DNA of 64,000 bases from Branchipolynoe longqiensis (Eukaryota; Annelida; Polychaeta; Phyllodocida; Polynoidae), in assembly GCA_030323885.1 (NCBI GenBank), contig CM059188.1:116969974-117033973 (forward strand), written 5' to 3'. The translations under genes were made by a program, and so were the position numbers. Of this stretch, positions 30,651 to 41,220 are shown piece after piece; position 1 is the first letter of the stretch, and every line of letters begins with the position of its first letter. The notes below the pieces were generated by a model. The model did not search any database. It had not been told where the DNA came from and worked only from the letters and a program-made list of their open reading frames with translations.

Positions 30651-31021
30651 TTCGAACCCGCAGTGAACGGGGGATAGAGACGGACAATACACCGAATAAT
30701 TTATCAGTTAATTATTAAACTGCTTGCAGTACAAGGAAGCGTATGTGTAAGGAAGTGCTAATAATTCATCAATATTAATATCATGCCCACACAATCATGG
30801 CCATCTGAGCCCCCTGCTGCCATGCTATATTACAGCTCATGTCAGTTATAGCATAAGTACAGCTTTAGCCTTAGATTGAATGGGAAGAATTAATACCACC
30901 TGGGTAAACCAATTCCATATTACCATTACACACGTCTGTGTATATAATTTTCTTTACACTTATAATGCAATGACTTTGAGTAGTCTGATCATATTTGGCA
31001 TCATTAATATGTAATGTACTC

Positions 31022-31069
31022 TTTTTTTTTTTGTCTACATAATGTAGGCAGACAAAAAAAAAGAGTTTA
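31022..31069. repeat. Short hairpin with T/A arms
   Basis: CTCTTTTTTTTTTTTGTCTA then CATAATGTAG pairs with GCAGACAAAAAAAAAGAG. It overlaps the poly-A side of the SINE-B fragment. Confidence 0.6.
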
Positions 31070-31190
31070 TTTAACGATGCCTCTTTTCATATCATCAACT
31101 ATTGGATATCAAACATTTGGTCATTCTGACATATTTCTTTGGGGGAACCAGCTGCCGCCACATAGACTACTCTTCCTGATATGTAAGCAG
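31063..31190 (-). mobile_element. SINE-B 3' part
   Basis: On the minus strand: ACCAAATGTTTGATATCCAA, TAGTTGATGATATGAAAAGA, then GGCATCGTTAAATAAACTCT and a poly-A. This matches the 3' half of the complete copy at 13608-13931; the head is absent. Confidence 0.8.
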
Positions 31191-31199
31191 ACAGTTGAG

Positions 31200-32404
31200 T
31201 CAGTTGTGTTGCCAAGTATATTATTCTTAATAAGTTAATTTAGATATGGGTGCCCCCCTCCCAGAAGACATAACAGAATCAATAAATGATACAGAAAAAA
31301 AAGGGGTGCAAGATTATCTTCTTTATAATTTCAACTTTAAATATCCGTCATGACACTTATTTTATAATAATAATGTTGCACTTTGATCAGTATGATTATC
31401 CATACATCAAATTATAAAAAGTAATTTGGTCAGTGTACGTCCCTGTTGTACAATTATATACTAGTAGATAACCAACTTTTCAAGTATTGCGGAATAGAGA
31501 CCGAAATACCCAACAGCCAAATTATGCGTTCAACATTTCGTACATCTGGTATCAAGGTAGGATGTTAATGGGGCTAAAGCATGGCATACAATAGAATGTA
31601 CTTCCAAGCTTAGTTACATAACTAATGAATAAGCTGGTAACGAATGCAAGTTAAGTACACGCCGTAACTCTGTGTGTATAGGTAATTATAGTAGCAATAC
31701 GCAATACTGTACACAGTACTACATCAATACAATTATGAATATAAATAGACATATCGGGCATTATCATATACAATCCCAATAATATAAGACACAAAATTGG
31801 GAAGGAGACGAAGGAGACAGTAATACTAATAGTGAGTCACTTGAGGGTTCTGAAGAAAAAAGAAACTTAGAAAGAGACACGAAAACCAAGTAATTAACAT
31901 AAAACATATGAATCACAAATCAATTATTTTAAATTAAGAAAAATCTCTGAAAAAGAGACGTGATAATGAAGTGGTTATTATACGAATCATTTACCCCCCA
32001 AAAGGTAAGACAAATTCAATTTGACAAATCTATTTTTAAAAGAGACTCGAAATTAAAATGACTATTAGTAATACGCAGAGAAAGATCTCCGAAAATATCA
32101 CAAAAAAAGATTATTATTATAGTAAGAATCACACAAAAATTAAAGAAATTTCTCTGAAAAAGAAACACAATAAAGCAATTATTATACGAATCGCAAATAA
32201 ATTTTAAAAAATGTATTACGTTTCACTTACAAATCATGCGAACCATTCACACGGGGAAAACAGGCAGGTAATCGATTCAATAGCAACACAGAATGGCATC
32301 CAACTGTCGGCGACTTGTACTTGAACTACTTCATCATTCATGTAACTTGTAAGGTCTGATTATACATTCACATTGGCGCTGCTATTAAATGTCAACTATC
32401 ATTG
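31200..32404. other. AT-rich, low-repeat region
   Basis: No tandem array, TE end or plausible ORF was recognised. Lightly repeated words (TCTCTGAAAAAGAGAC, AATTATTATACGAATC) recur at 31900-32200, giving a weak tandem of 100-110 bp. Confidence 0.5.
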
Positions 32405-32665
32405 CTATGGATCATTTATGTTAATAAGTCCATGAGTCATGACCAGTCGCTTAGCCACAGCATATTCATAACAGAATCGAGGGAATGAAGTCCGAATATA
32501 AATCATGAAAAATATCCAAACGGAAAGGCCCCCAACACACATTATGACATAGAACACACAAACTGCATACATCCATTGTCCGCGACATCTGATAACCACA
32601 CTGGTAAAATCCACGGCCTTTAACTCCGCAGCCACATCCCGCCGCCAGGTGGCCAATCCCAGCAG
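32405..32665 (-). CDS. Possible terminal exon of an unknown membrane protein
   Basis: Minus-strand reading begins after a polypyrimidine stretch and AG (intron side 32666-32700) and stays open for 86 codons to TAG at 32405-32407. It starts LLGLATWRRDVAAEL, has a hydrophobic segment from WMYAVCVFYVIMCVGG to SVWIFFMIYI (about residues 33-58), and ends RLVMTHGLININDP. One membrane span with a positively charged tail is visible. I do not recognise a family. No ATG suits a single-exon gene, so it would need upstream exons. The AT-balanced, non-repetitive composition is the main reason to keep it. It could be chance. Confidence 0.25.
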   Translation of the reverse strand: MLGLATWRRDVAAELKAVDFTSVVIRCRGQWMYAVCVFYVIMCVGGLSVWIFFMIYIRTSFPRFCYEYAVAKRLVMTHGLININDP

Positions 32666-32924
32666 CTCGGCGAGAGTAAAATCAAAAAAAAAAACGTCCC
32701 CGAAAGAAACAACTAAAAAAAAAAATTATTAAAAAAAAAAAAATGATGGGAAAGGGGGGAATCCACTCACTTAAAATCCATTCGTCTGTAAGAGCACACT
32801 TGTGAGATTCAGTTGCGTGTTCTTCATCTTCAGTGGTTTTTCCAGGCCAGGCCATGCATGCGGGCAACGCCAACGGTTGGACCCGGGTATTGTCAGTTCA
32901 AATATCGCCCAGTGGCGGTGGTGG

Positions 32925-32985
32925 TGGTGGGTAGTGGTGATGGTGGTGCAGTGGTGGTGTGGACACACACACACACACTCCTACT
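32925..32985. repeat. (GGT)n and (CA)n tract
   Basis: Short GGTGGTGGTGG and ACACACAC runs. Confidence 0.8.
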
Positions 32986-33509
32986 CAAGCCTGCCTAGCC
33001 TGGTTCCCTTCAGCACCCACCACCTCTACAAAAATAGGTCGGCGTTTCCCACGCTAGTTTCGGCAACAATAACCACCAACAAAAAATCCAAAATAAAGGA
33101 AGGTACTCCACGCGGCAAAGTATCCAATCAAAGCACAGAACGTCCAAAAGTGGCGTTTCCCTTTTGTCCGTGTAAAGTCGTATGAATAATCCCAGGGTGG
33201 CGATGGTAACAATGCCCACAGCCACAGTCGATCGGTGAGTCGAGTCGGGTCCCGACGGCCGGGTAAAATCGACTATTGCTTAGAGTGACGGTCTTTAATT
33301 AACTCCTGGGTTTGCTGGCCGTACTGTGAGTCCCCATGATCCTTCAGTAGACGGTTGTGTGTAGTAGCAACAATAATAATTATAATAATAATGTATCAGC
33401 GGCAGGGTATCTGGAGGCTGTATTTCGCTGGTTGCTGGGTGGGTGATGGGGAGGCAGGGAGGATGGCGGTGGTGACACTTAGCGGTGGGGGCCTAGCTAG
33501 CGCCTCCCT

Positions 33510-33680
33510 TCAGCACCAGCACCACCACCACTACACGGCACCACCGCGGGGTGGGGGGGGGGCGGAGTGGTGCCGTACAGTGCTGCCACCACCGGCCGAA
33601 CCCGGCGTAACACCATGCGGTAAGCGGGTACCGCCGCACCACCACCACCACCGCCGCCGCACCACCTCCACCAACACAAA
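33510..33680. repeat. (CAC)n-rich, CpG-rich stretch
   Basis: CAC trinucleotide runs mixed with CpG-rich DNA (CCACCGCGGGGTGG; CCGCCGCCGCACCACC). ORFs on both strands are not convincing. Confidence 0.6.
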
Positions 33681-33857
33681 GCGGGTATCCAAGGCTCCTC
33701 GTCTGCGTCGGGTAGTCCTTCCTCTTGCAGCCAGCTCCACCACGATCAGATCCTCAAAATGGCCACACGCACACGACAAAACACTGGGACACGACAGGCA
33801 CAGACTAACATTAAAAGAGAGAAGAGAAGGAGGGGGGAGTGTAATACACACACTTAC

Positions 33858-34080
33858 CCGTGACCAGCTCCGAGAGCTCTACGGCGGATTGACTTGTCCC
33901 AGCTCCCGGTCCCGACTGAGTGGCCCTAACGTGTCCATCAAGCACTCAGCTTGCCGCTGATTGGTCAACCAAGGTGTTCGGGTTGTGCGGCGTAGACCAA
34001 TCAGCGACGGGCACTTAGAGTGAGCGCCCGCCCCCCTTTTACTCGCTTTGTCTGTTAGCGGATGGTGGAGTGTTCCTTGT
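33858..34080 (-). promoter_or_regulatory. Possible first exon and promoter of a minus-strand gene
   Basis: Reading the minus strand, GAGCTGGTCACGG is followed by GTAAGTGTG, a consensus-quality splice donor (33851-33857). The upstream 150 bp are CpG-containing and non-repetitive, with a short frame opening ATGGACACGTTAGG that stops after 19 codons. If real this would be a 5' UTR exon, perhaps of the gene ending at 32405. No TATA box was found. Splice sites of this quality also occur by chance. Confidence 0.2.
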
Positions 34081-34129
34081 CGCATACACTGCCATCTAAT
34101 GTTGACAATGATACCACCCCCATCCCACT

Positions 34130-34300
34130 TCCACCTACCCCCCCTCCCACCTAGCCCCCCTCCCCTCCCCTCCCCTCCCCTCCCCTCCCCTCCCCCTTCC
34201 CCTCCACCTCCCCCCTCCCCTCCCTTCTCCCCCCTCCCCTCCCTTCTCCCCTCTCTCTCCTCTCCCTCGCCCTCTCCCCTCTCCCCCCTCCTCTGCATCC
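34130..34300. repeat. (CCCCT)n polypyrimidine tract
   Basis: CCCCTCCCCT units, then CCTCTCTCTCC. Confidence 0.95.
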
Positions 34301-34966
34301 CGTCTTGCTCTACTACCTCATCACTTTGTTAACCAACGCCTCAATTATTCACTTAGTAATTGCGATATTTCAAACCGTGATAGCGGGCAACAAAAAGCAC
34401 TGCCTAAGAACATGGCTGCGTTTGATTTGAGGCGGCTTCATGCGACTCGGAATGAAAGCTTGTGTATGTACAGTCTCCAAAATCCCTGTCATTTTTTATC
34501 TGTACCGTGTGTGTTTTATTATTGTTGTTAAATTTTTTTTTTTTTTAAATTCATTTGGGGGGGCGGCGTTGCTTTATAGCTCGTATTGTCACACAGAAGC
34601 TGTCAAACTGACAGAATGCATTTGTCCGGGTCCAACACTGTCTAGTACTTACTACACAAGGTATCCCAGCAACAAGAATATGCGTAGATTATTTATGATA
34701 TGTTTGTGGAGTATGATGGGATGGGGATGGGGGGCAGGGAGGGGGTACGGCAAGAGACGTCACGTGATGATGACTGTTGGCTGCGGTTTGTACTCGACAG
34801 GTACGACTGCCTTGGACGCGATGGTAATCGCCGGTCGTTTTATAAAAAAAACCATTTTAAAAATTGAACAATGTGGCAATTGCTGTATGACTATGAGACA
34901 ATTGTTTATGACTTACCTTTTATAGTCAATTAAATTCAGACGTCCTTCAAACATTCATGATCAGAC
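34301..34966. other. No recognised feature
   Basis: Looks single-copy. A 161-codon plus ORF (34440-34925) spans a poly-T run and has no recognisable motif, so it is not called. Confidence 0.45.
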
Positions 34967-34968
34967 TA

Positions 34969-35382
34969 GATAAAAGATTCACCCCATACTTACAGTACAG
35001 GGGTGAACCCTAACATAGTCTAAATACGGGCGAAAATAGCTTTAGTATGGAACAGGAAGTAGAAACTCTGGCTCCAGGATAAAATGGCTACCCATATTGG
35101 CACAGAGTTGGTGAAATGGGAGAGAATGCAAAAAGGCAAGATAGCGGTGATAAAATGCCATCAGTTTATTTTTTAAATTCCCTAAACTACATGTTTTATT
35201 ATATATTTCAAATGAAAGGTAGCGGGTAAATATGAAGATTTGTGTGAAGAAAATATTTTCCTTCTTAAATTAAGAATTTACCAGCTCAATTCATTTCCCT
35301 GCCATGTTGAAATTCTTTGCCCGTTTTTTCTAATATGTTGGTTTTCACCACTGTACTGGATGTACGGGGTGAATGCTTTATC
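34969..35382 (+). mobile_element. MITE M4, complete, TA-flanked (414 bp)
   Basis: The inverted ends are GATAAAAGATTCACCCCATA and reversed GATAAAGCATTCACCCCGTA, both continuing into CAGTACAG-GGTGAA. TA at 34967-34968 and 35383-35384. The interior includes GAAAATAGCTTTAGTATGGA and GGGAGAGAATGCAAAA. A second copy in opposite orientation is at 38437-38832. Confidence 0.9.
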
Positions 35383-35390
35383 TATGATCG

Positions 35391-35738
35391 GACACGATGG
35401 CCGAATCGGTAGAGCGCAGACTTCCGGTATGGGAGATTGGTCGTTTGATTCCCGGTCGAGTCAAACCAATGACTTATAAAATGTATACTTGTCGCTACTT
35501 AGCCTGGCACTCAATATTACTAAGATAGTACTAAGGATTGGTTAGTTGAGTACCAGGATAATGTGACTTGTGCGGGACATTGGGTCATGGTGTTGGTGGC
35601 CTGGTCTCCCAGTGAAAAGTCATAGCAAGCACCTCCCTTCAGCACCAAAGTTGTCATGAGTGCGCACTGTCACAATTCAGTACCTATCCTGATATGACCT
35701 TAGATGTTGCCAGGACGTAAAACTCCAATAAACAATTT
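35391..35738 (+). mobile_element. SINE-A, full length, with an internal replacement
   Basis: Starts about 7 bp after the MITE. The head is well kept (ACGATGGCCGAATCGGTAGA; B box TTTGATTCCCGGTCGAG). In the body, about 30 bp (AAGTCATAGCAAGCACCTCC, then CTTCAGCACC) replace the usual GGGCAGCACTAT segment. CGCCTCCCTTCAGCACC also occurs at 33500. The 3' end is intact. Confidence 0.9.
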
Positions 35739-36880
35739 GATCAGTGGCATTATTCACTGAATAAACTAAATTTCACTATCTAAAAATAAAACATTCGTGA
35801 CCACAATGACATTAGAACAGTCCCTGCCAGTAAGGGTTTTATCACCCAACCCGCGGTCATACGGCTTTCTGGACAAGGAGTGACTCGATGTCTTTTTATC
35901 GGAACGACTGACTCCGCAGTATGTCACTATTTTTATGTGGCTCACTCTACCAAAGGGCAAGCTGTGCCCGATTTCCAGAAACGTAAACACGAGAGTAAAG
36001 CTTGAGGAAGTTGTTGTTGATGTGCTAAGGGGCCAGGGTGAGCCAGACTTGGACAGCTAAAGTCCACAGCGTGGACTGGTGCATGTAAGAACAGTATGGA
36101 GCAGCACCCACTCAGCTTAGGTATGCGGTAATATTTTTAGTATGGCTGAGTTGGTGCTGATAGTATGCGTTACAGGTGGTTCTATTGACAAAGTCTATTT
36201 GTTTTGCTGCTGGTGCTCCGACATTATTATTAAGACGACCCAATTGCCACGACGAAAAACAAGCCCTGCCGATATTATTTAGTCAGCGTTGTTCCCACAT
36301 TCTGTTGGCTGCTGTCCAACTGCTGGCTTTAGCATTTGCTAAGCGCAATAACAACACCTTTGTGTAATTATCCGAATGTTTGATTGAAGCCAAATGGCTA
36401 CCACCACAACTGCATGTGGTGAGTACACCCCCCCCCCCCCACACACACACACATACACACTCACCAAACACCAAGTGTCCTATTAAGACAAATCCAGACA
36501 CCAACATAAAGCACTACCAGAAAATCCTCCGCTAAATTGTTAACATTCAGCTTCAGAATCGCTTGGACTTGAGTGGTTTTTTTTTGGGTGGTTAATTAAA
36601 AAAATGTCTTAAGAGTAGGTTAAAAATAGATACCCTGTAATAGCGGGGGTGGCCGTGGTGTTCGGGGGGGGGGGGGGAGGGAGAGGTTAGTTGCCTAGTG
36701 ACAGCAGATCAATGCGCAGATAGCGGCGCGTCCTTATCTTGTGATATCAGCGCCACAAAGAATCTGAGCACAGGGTCTGCCACACCGACAACTAATCGAC
36801 TCCCTTCTCGCCAATTAGAGAGACCTTCAAGGGATTTGTGCACCACATGTGCACATCCTCAACCCCGCCCATCCTGCTAG
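35739..36880. other. No recognised gene
   Basis: Mostly single-copy-looking DNA with poly-C/CA (36428-36455) and poly-G (36664-36680) runs. Confidence 0.5.
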
Positions 36881-36883
36881 TGG

Positions 36884-37912
36884 TTGGTTGGTTTTTGGAG
36901 TTTACCTTCATGGCAACATCTGAGGTCATATCAGGACGGGCACCGACTTGTGGCAGTGCGCTGTTTGGTTGGTGGTGTTTTACGTCCTGGCAACATCTAA
37001 GGTCATATCAGGATGGGGACCGACTTGTGACAGTGCGCTGTTTGTTTGTTACGTGGTGTTTTACATCCTGGCAACATCTAAGGTCATATCAGGATGGGGA
37101 CCGACTTGTGACAGTGCGCTGTTTGTTTGTTAGGTGGTGTTTTACATCCTGGCAACATCTAAGGTAATATCAGGACGGGTACCGACTTGTGACAGAGCGC
37201 TGTTTGTTAGGTGGTGTTTTACATCCTGGCAACATCTAAGGTCATATCAGGATGGGGACCGACTTGTGACCGTGTGCTGTTTGTTTGTTTGGTGGTGTTT
37301 TACGTCCTGGAAACATCTAAAGTTATATCAGGGTGGGGACCGACTTGTGACAGTGCGCTGTTTGTTTGGTGGTGTTTTACGTCCTGGCAACATCTAAGGT
37401 CATATCAGGATGGGGACCGACTTGTGGCCGTGTGCTGTTTGTTTGTTTGGTGGTGTTTTATGTCCTGACAACATCTAAGGTCATATCAGGGTGGGGCCCG
37501 ACTTGTGGCAGTGCGCTGTTTGTTTCTTAGGTGGTGTTTTACGTCCTGGCAACATCTAAGGTTATATCAGGATGGGGACCGACTTGTGGCCGTGCGCTGT
37601 TTGTTTGTTAGGTGGTGTTTTACACCCTGGCAACATCTAAGGTGATATCAGGATGGGGACCGACTTGTGGCAGTGCACTGTTTGTTTCTTTGAGTTTTAT
37701 GTCCTGGCAAAATCTAAGGTTATATCAGGATGGGGACCGACTTGTGGCAGTGCGCTGTTTATTTGTTTGGTGGAGTTTTATGTCCTGGCAACATCTAAGG
37801 TTATATCAGGATGGGGACCGACTTGTGGCCGTGTGCTGTTTGTTTGCTTAGTGGAGTTTTATGTCCTGGCAACATCTAAGGTCATATCAGGACAGGTACC
37901 AATTTGTGACAG
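36884..37912 (-). repeat. 80-bp minisatellite derived from the SINE-A 3' end (13 units)
   Basis: Thirteen units contain TCCTGGCAACATCTAAGGTC, then ATATCAGGATGGGGACCGAC and TTGTGGCAGTGCGCTGTTTG. Unit landmarks fall at about 36912, 36988, 37069, 37148, 37225, 37306, 37384, 37463, 37545, 37625, 37702, 37783 and 37863. Each is the last 70-80 bp of SINE-A plus its (GTTT)n tail. The last unit is the 3' end of the intact SINE-A at 37856-38176. Linking words GTTTGTTTGTT correspond to the tail. Confidence 0.95.
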
Positions 37913-38176
37913 TACACACTCATGGCGACTTTATGGTGTTGCCCCACTGGGAAATCAGGCCACCCCACACCATGACCTGATAATGATATCCCACTCAGTC
38001 ACATTATCTTGCCACTGAGCTAATCCAGTCCTTGCCTTATCCTATTAATGCCGAACGCCAGGCTAGGAAGCGACAAGCATACATTTCATAAGTCATTGGT
38101 TTGACTCGACTGGGAACCGAACCCTGACCTTCGACACGCGAAGCCAGCGCTGTACCGAATCGGCCACGGCGTCCGG
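37856..38176 (-). mobile_element. SINE-A, full length, parent of the 80-bp array
   Basis: On the minus strand: head CCGGACGCCGTGGCCGATTC, B box GGTTCGGTTCCCAGTCGAG, the usual body, and a 3' end that continues into the tandem array. Confidence 0.93.
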
Positions 38177-38436
38177 TACTGGCGGAGAGTTCACGTTCAC
38201 ACCCTCTTTATAATATGTTGATGTTTACCCGATTGCCGGCCGAAAGGCGGCAAACATTTATGAGTTATTACGGCAATGTCACTCCCTCCTCCCGCCCCGA
38301 CCCCCGGCCCGCGACCTCTCACGTGGTTCCGTACACAAACTAGGTCTAGAGTCAAATAAAAACAGTTGTAGCGTTTTCTCACTCGTTCTGTCTTTTTCTC
38401 CCTCCACCCCTTCTCGTTATTTCACCCTTTTTACTA
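38177..38436. other. No recognised feature
   Basis: Short single-copy stretch between SINE-A and MITE M4. Confidence 0.5.
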
Positions 38437-38832
38437 GATAAAGGATTCATCCGGTATTCGCAGTACACGGGTGAATACCTAACCTATATAAAAACGGTAA
38501 AAAAAGTGGGTTAATGAAATGAGAGCCTAATTTCACAATCTAAGAAGCAACATTTATTCTTTGTAGATGTCACCATATTTACCCGCTACCTTTGAGTTGA
38601 AAAATATAATAAAATAGCAAGTTTAATACGATTTAAAATTGAAATCGACGGCATTCTCTGGCCGCCATCTTGGATTTTTGCATTCTCTCCCATTTCACCA
38701 AATCTGTGCCAATATATGTAGCCATTTGACCACAGTTTCTACTTCATGTTCCATACTAAAGCTATTTTCGCCAGTATTTACACTGCGTTATCATTCACCC
38801 CTGTACTACAAGTACTGGGTAATTCTTTTATC
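38437..38832 (-). mobile_element. MITE M4, complete, TA-flanked (396 bp)
   Basis: The ends are GATAAAGGATTCATCCGGTA and the reverse of TGGGTAATTCTTTTATC; TA at 38435-38436 and 38833-38834. The interior (TTTTTGCATTCTCTCCCATT, TCCATACTAAAGCTATTTTC) is the reverse complement of the copy at 34969. Confidence 0.9.
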
Positions 38833-39450
38833 TACCTTTTTACCGATCAAACAGGAAATGCTGCTAAATCATCAGTCGGTTTATCGCTGACACTCACTAA
38901 ACAGGAAAAAGGATAACTGTGATGTTTTTGTTTGTTTTATAATGGTTTTATTGACATCTTGAAGATATCAAATTGAGATTCATGAGTCCTCTTAGACAAA
39001 CATGAATACTACACAGAAAGTATGGTGGTTATTGAAAGCATTAGCTGCATCCATATTGTAATATGAACAGAAAGGTTTAGGTTGTGATATTTATATGACG
39101 TAATTTAGCAGATAATTCGCGAAAGGTGAACGGCTCCCACTCTGCCTATTTTCACTATGACCAATGACAAATGTGACAACATATTGACAATATATTTGAC
39201 AAATATTTATTTACTCTATCGACCCATTTCGGGCTATGAGAGCAACAAAAACATACATCTTTAGTTCAGTTCAGTTGAGTGTTGCTCAGAGAAATAGAGG
39301 TCGTAGAATTGATGGCTAAACAGGTTTTGCATTTGGTAAAGTGGTTTAATGTTTATGATTGTGTTTAGAGGTTGTGTGTTAGCACGTGGGGACCACGAGT
39401 GAACCGCCTGCTTTTATAGCCCTTAGGCAGCGACATCTGGCGTGATCTGG
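38833..39450. other. AT-rich, no recognised feature
   Basis: No repeats or ORFs recognised; probably single-copy. Confidence 0.5.
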
Positions 39451-39550
39451 TGTTTCCTCACCACCCACCTACTCACCCCCCCCCCCCACCAACCACCCTC
39501 GCCCACCCCCACCCCATCACACATTCCCACCATCCTACCTCAAACCCTCA

Positions 39551-40086
39551 TGGCCCAGTCACACCGTACCGGACTGGGGAACCGGTCATCAACCGGACAC
39601 TGTCCGGTGAAATACAGCAATGTGGGGTACATGTCCGGTACCGATCCAGCGGTGTCTGGTGGTGTCCCTTGGTGTCCGGTACAAGTTTTGAACATGCACT
39701 AACCTTGAAGCGGGCACCACCGGACTGAAGTGTATGGTTGGTGTCTGTTTTAAGGCCTTTTTGTCCGGTTCATGTCCGTTAATCATCCGTTAGGTGTCCG
39801 TTTTGTATCATGAAGAGTCCGTTGATGGTGCTGCGGGAATTCGGTCCTTCGGTTTTTGGCGCGTCCGTGAACAGTCCGGTAGGTGTCCGATTGGTGTCTG
39901 TTTAGTGTCCGGGTGGCGTCTGGTTGGTGTATGTTTGGTGTCCGTTTGATGTCCGGTCCGTCCGTTTAGTGTCCGTTTAGCATCCGTTTCATCCAACGGC
40001 CGTTGCAACAGTTTGACACCACCGGACTAGAAAATTCTTTGTCCGGTGGTGTCCGGTACTCAGTCCGGTGATGTGTGACTGGGGCT
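39551..40086. mobile_element. TIR element rich in GTCCGG words (536 bp)
   Basis: The ends are inverted: TGGCCCAGTCACACCGTACC left, and reversed AGCCCCAGTCACACATCACC right, both followed by GGACTG. TCA lies outside both ends (39548-39550, 40087-40089). Almost the whole interior is degenerate GTGTCCGTT or GTCCGGTGGTGTCCG words, so the element is built from its own terminal motif. Non-coding. Confidence 0.8.
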
Positions 40087-40486
40087 TCACCCACACCAAC
40101 CATCCACCTCTCCGCGCTCAACCCTCATCCACCCCTCAGAGCTGACCCCCACCCTCACCACCACTAGAGTCATCAGCAACAAGAAAGCGTCACGGTGACG
40201 GTGAGAAGGTATCTAAATCTGGACAGTTCGCGACCGAGCGTAGGCGGACTGTGCCAGAGTCTGATTAAATAACGCTGATTAAAAGTGAACTTAGGTTACA
40301 GAGCAGCATCTAAACAACCTCCCATCATGCACCGCGTGTATCAATCTGTCACAACCGCGATGCATATTGCATTGGAGGCATTCGACTGGGACCTTTCCAT
40401 CCGGTGGATTTAGGCTCCGCCCATGTGTGCGGTGAACTAACTTTTCGAATGCAAAGAGGACCAGTCAAATGGCTTCAGTGGGTTCA

Positions 40487-40656
40487 GCCAATCAGAGCTG
40501 TTCTCTTCCATTGCAAATGGCTGCCCTGTATGGGGGTGGCCATTTGCAATCGAAAAGAACCAATCAGAGCTGTGCATTTCCATTGCAAATGGCTGCCCCC
40601 ATAGAGGGCAGCCATTTGCAATCGATGAAAACAGCTCTGATTGGCTGAAGCTACTG
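40487..40656. mobile_element. Foldback element AGCCAATCAGAGCTG
   Basis: Outer arms AGCCAATCAGAGCTGTT and AACAGCTCTGATTGGCT are perfect inverted copies. Inside, TTCCATTGCAAATGGCTGCC and GGCAGCCATTTGCAATCGA form two further inverted pairs, and CCAATCAGAGCTGTGCA recurs in the middle. The inner words are close to those inside M1 (436-756). Confidence 0.85.
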
Positions 40657-40888
40657 AATCTTTCAACCTTTCCATATCAGCCATCTTGAAATACACCATG
40701 TGACCTTTTGGATGGAGCCACAAGATACATTTGATTCATACTTATAGAAACCCACTTCTGGTCCCAGTCGAATAGGAATATGTAAAGGAATATTTGTATA
40801 TGCGAATATACAGGCCCAATTAAATACGTCCAAAGTCTGTGTTAGATAGCATTATTCAAAACAGACAACTTGCCCCTCTCCCCACCCC

Positions 40889-41096
40889 TTCCGCCTCCGC
40901 CTCCGCCTCCGCCTCCGCCTCCGCCTCCGCCTCCGCCTCCGCCTCCGCCTCCGCCTCCGCCTCCGCCTCCGCCTCCGCCTCCGCCTCCGCCTCCGCCTCC
41001 GCCTCCGCCTCCGCCTCCGCCTCCGCCTCCGCCTCCGCCTCCGCCTCCGCCTCCGCCTCCGCCTCCGCCTCCGCCTCCGCCTCCGCCTCCGCCTCA
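40889..41096. repeat. (CCGCCT)n hexanucleotide, about 35 units
   Basis: Almost uninterrupted CCGCCT. Open in all frames (poly-Ser-Ala, poly-Pro). Confidence 0.98.
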
Positions 41097-41166
41097 GCCT
41101 CAGCCTCAGCCTCAGCCCTCAGCCCTCAGCCCTCAGCCCTAAGCCCTAAGCCCTAAGCCCTCAGCC

Positions 41167-41197
<31 letters not shown>

Positions 41198-41220
41198 CGC
41201 CCTCCGCCCTCCGCCATCAG
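41097..41220. repeat. (CCTCAG)n to (CCCTMAN)n drift
   Basis: Hexamer CCTCAG passes into heptamers CCCTCAG, CCCTAAG, CCCTCAA and CCCTCCG. The CCCTAAG copies look telomere-like but have period 7. Confidence 0.9.

Noticed and set aside
33010..33225. Hydrophobic 71-codon frame on minus as a further membrane exon
   Set aside because: It has no ATG (starts GTG), no convincing acceptor upstream, and its end runs into simple sequence.
33355..33960. 201-codon frame on plus
   Set aside because: It crosses a CAC-rich tract and short repeats, with no recognisable motif.
34440..34925. 161-codon frame on plus
   Set aside because: It spans a poly-T tract and has no domain or plausible splice context.
41119..41160. 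Telomere-like CCCTAA words
   Set aside because: They are part of 7-bp CCCTAAG units within a drifting array; there is no run of CCCTAA.
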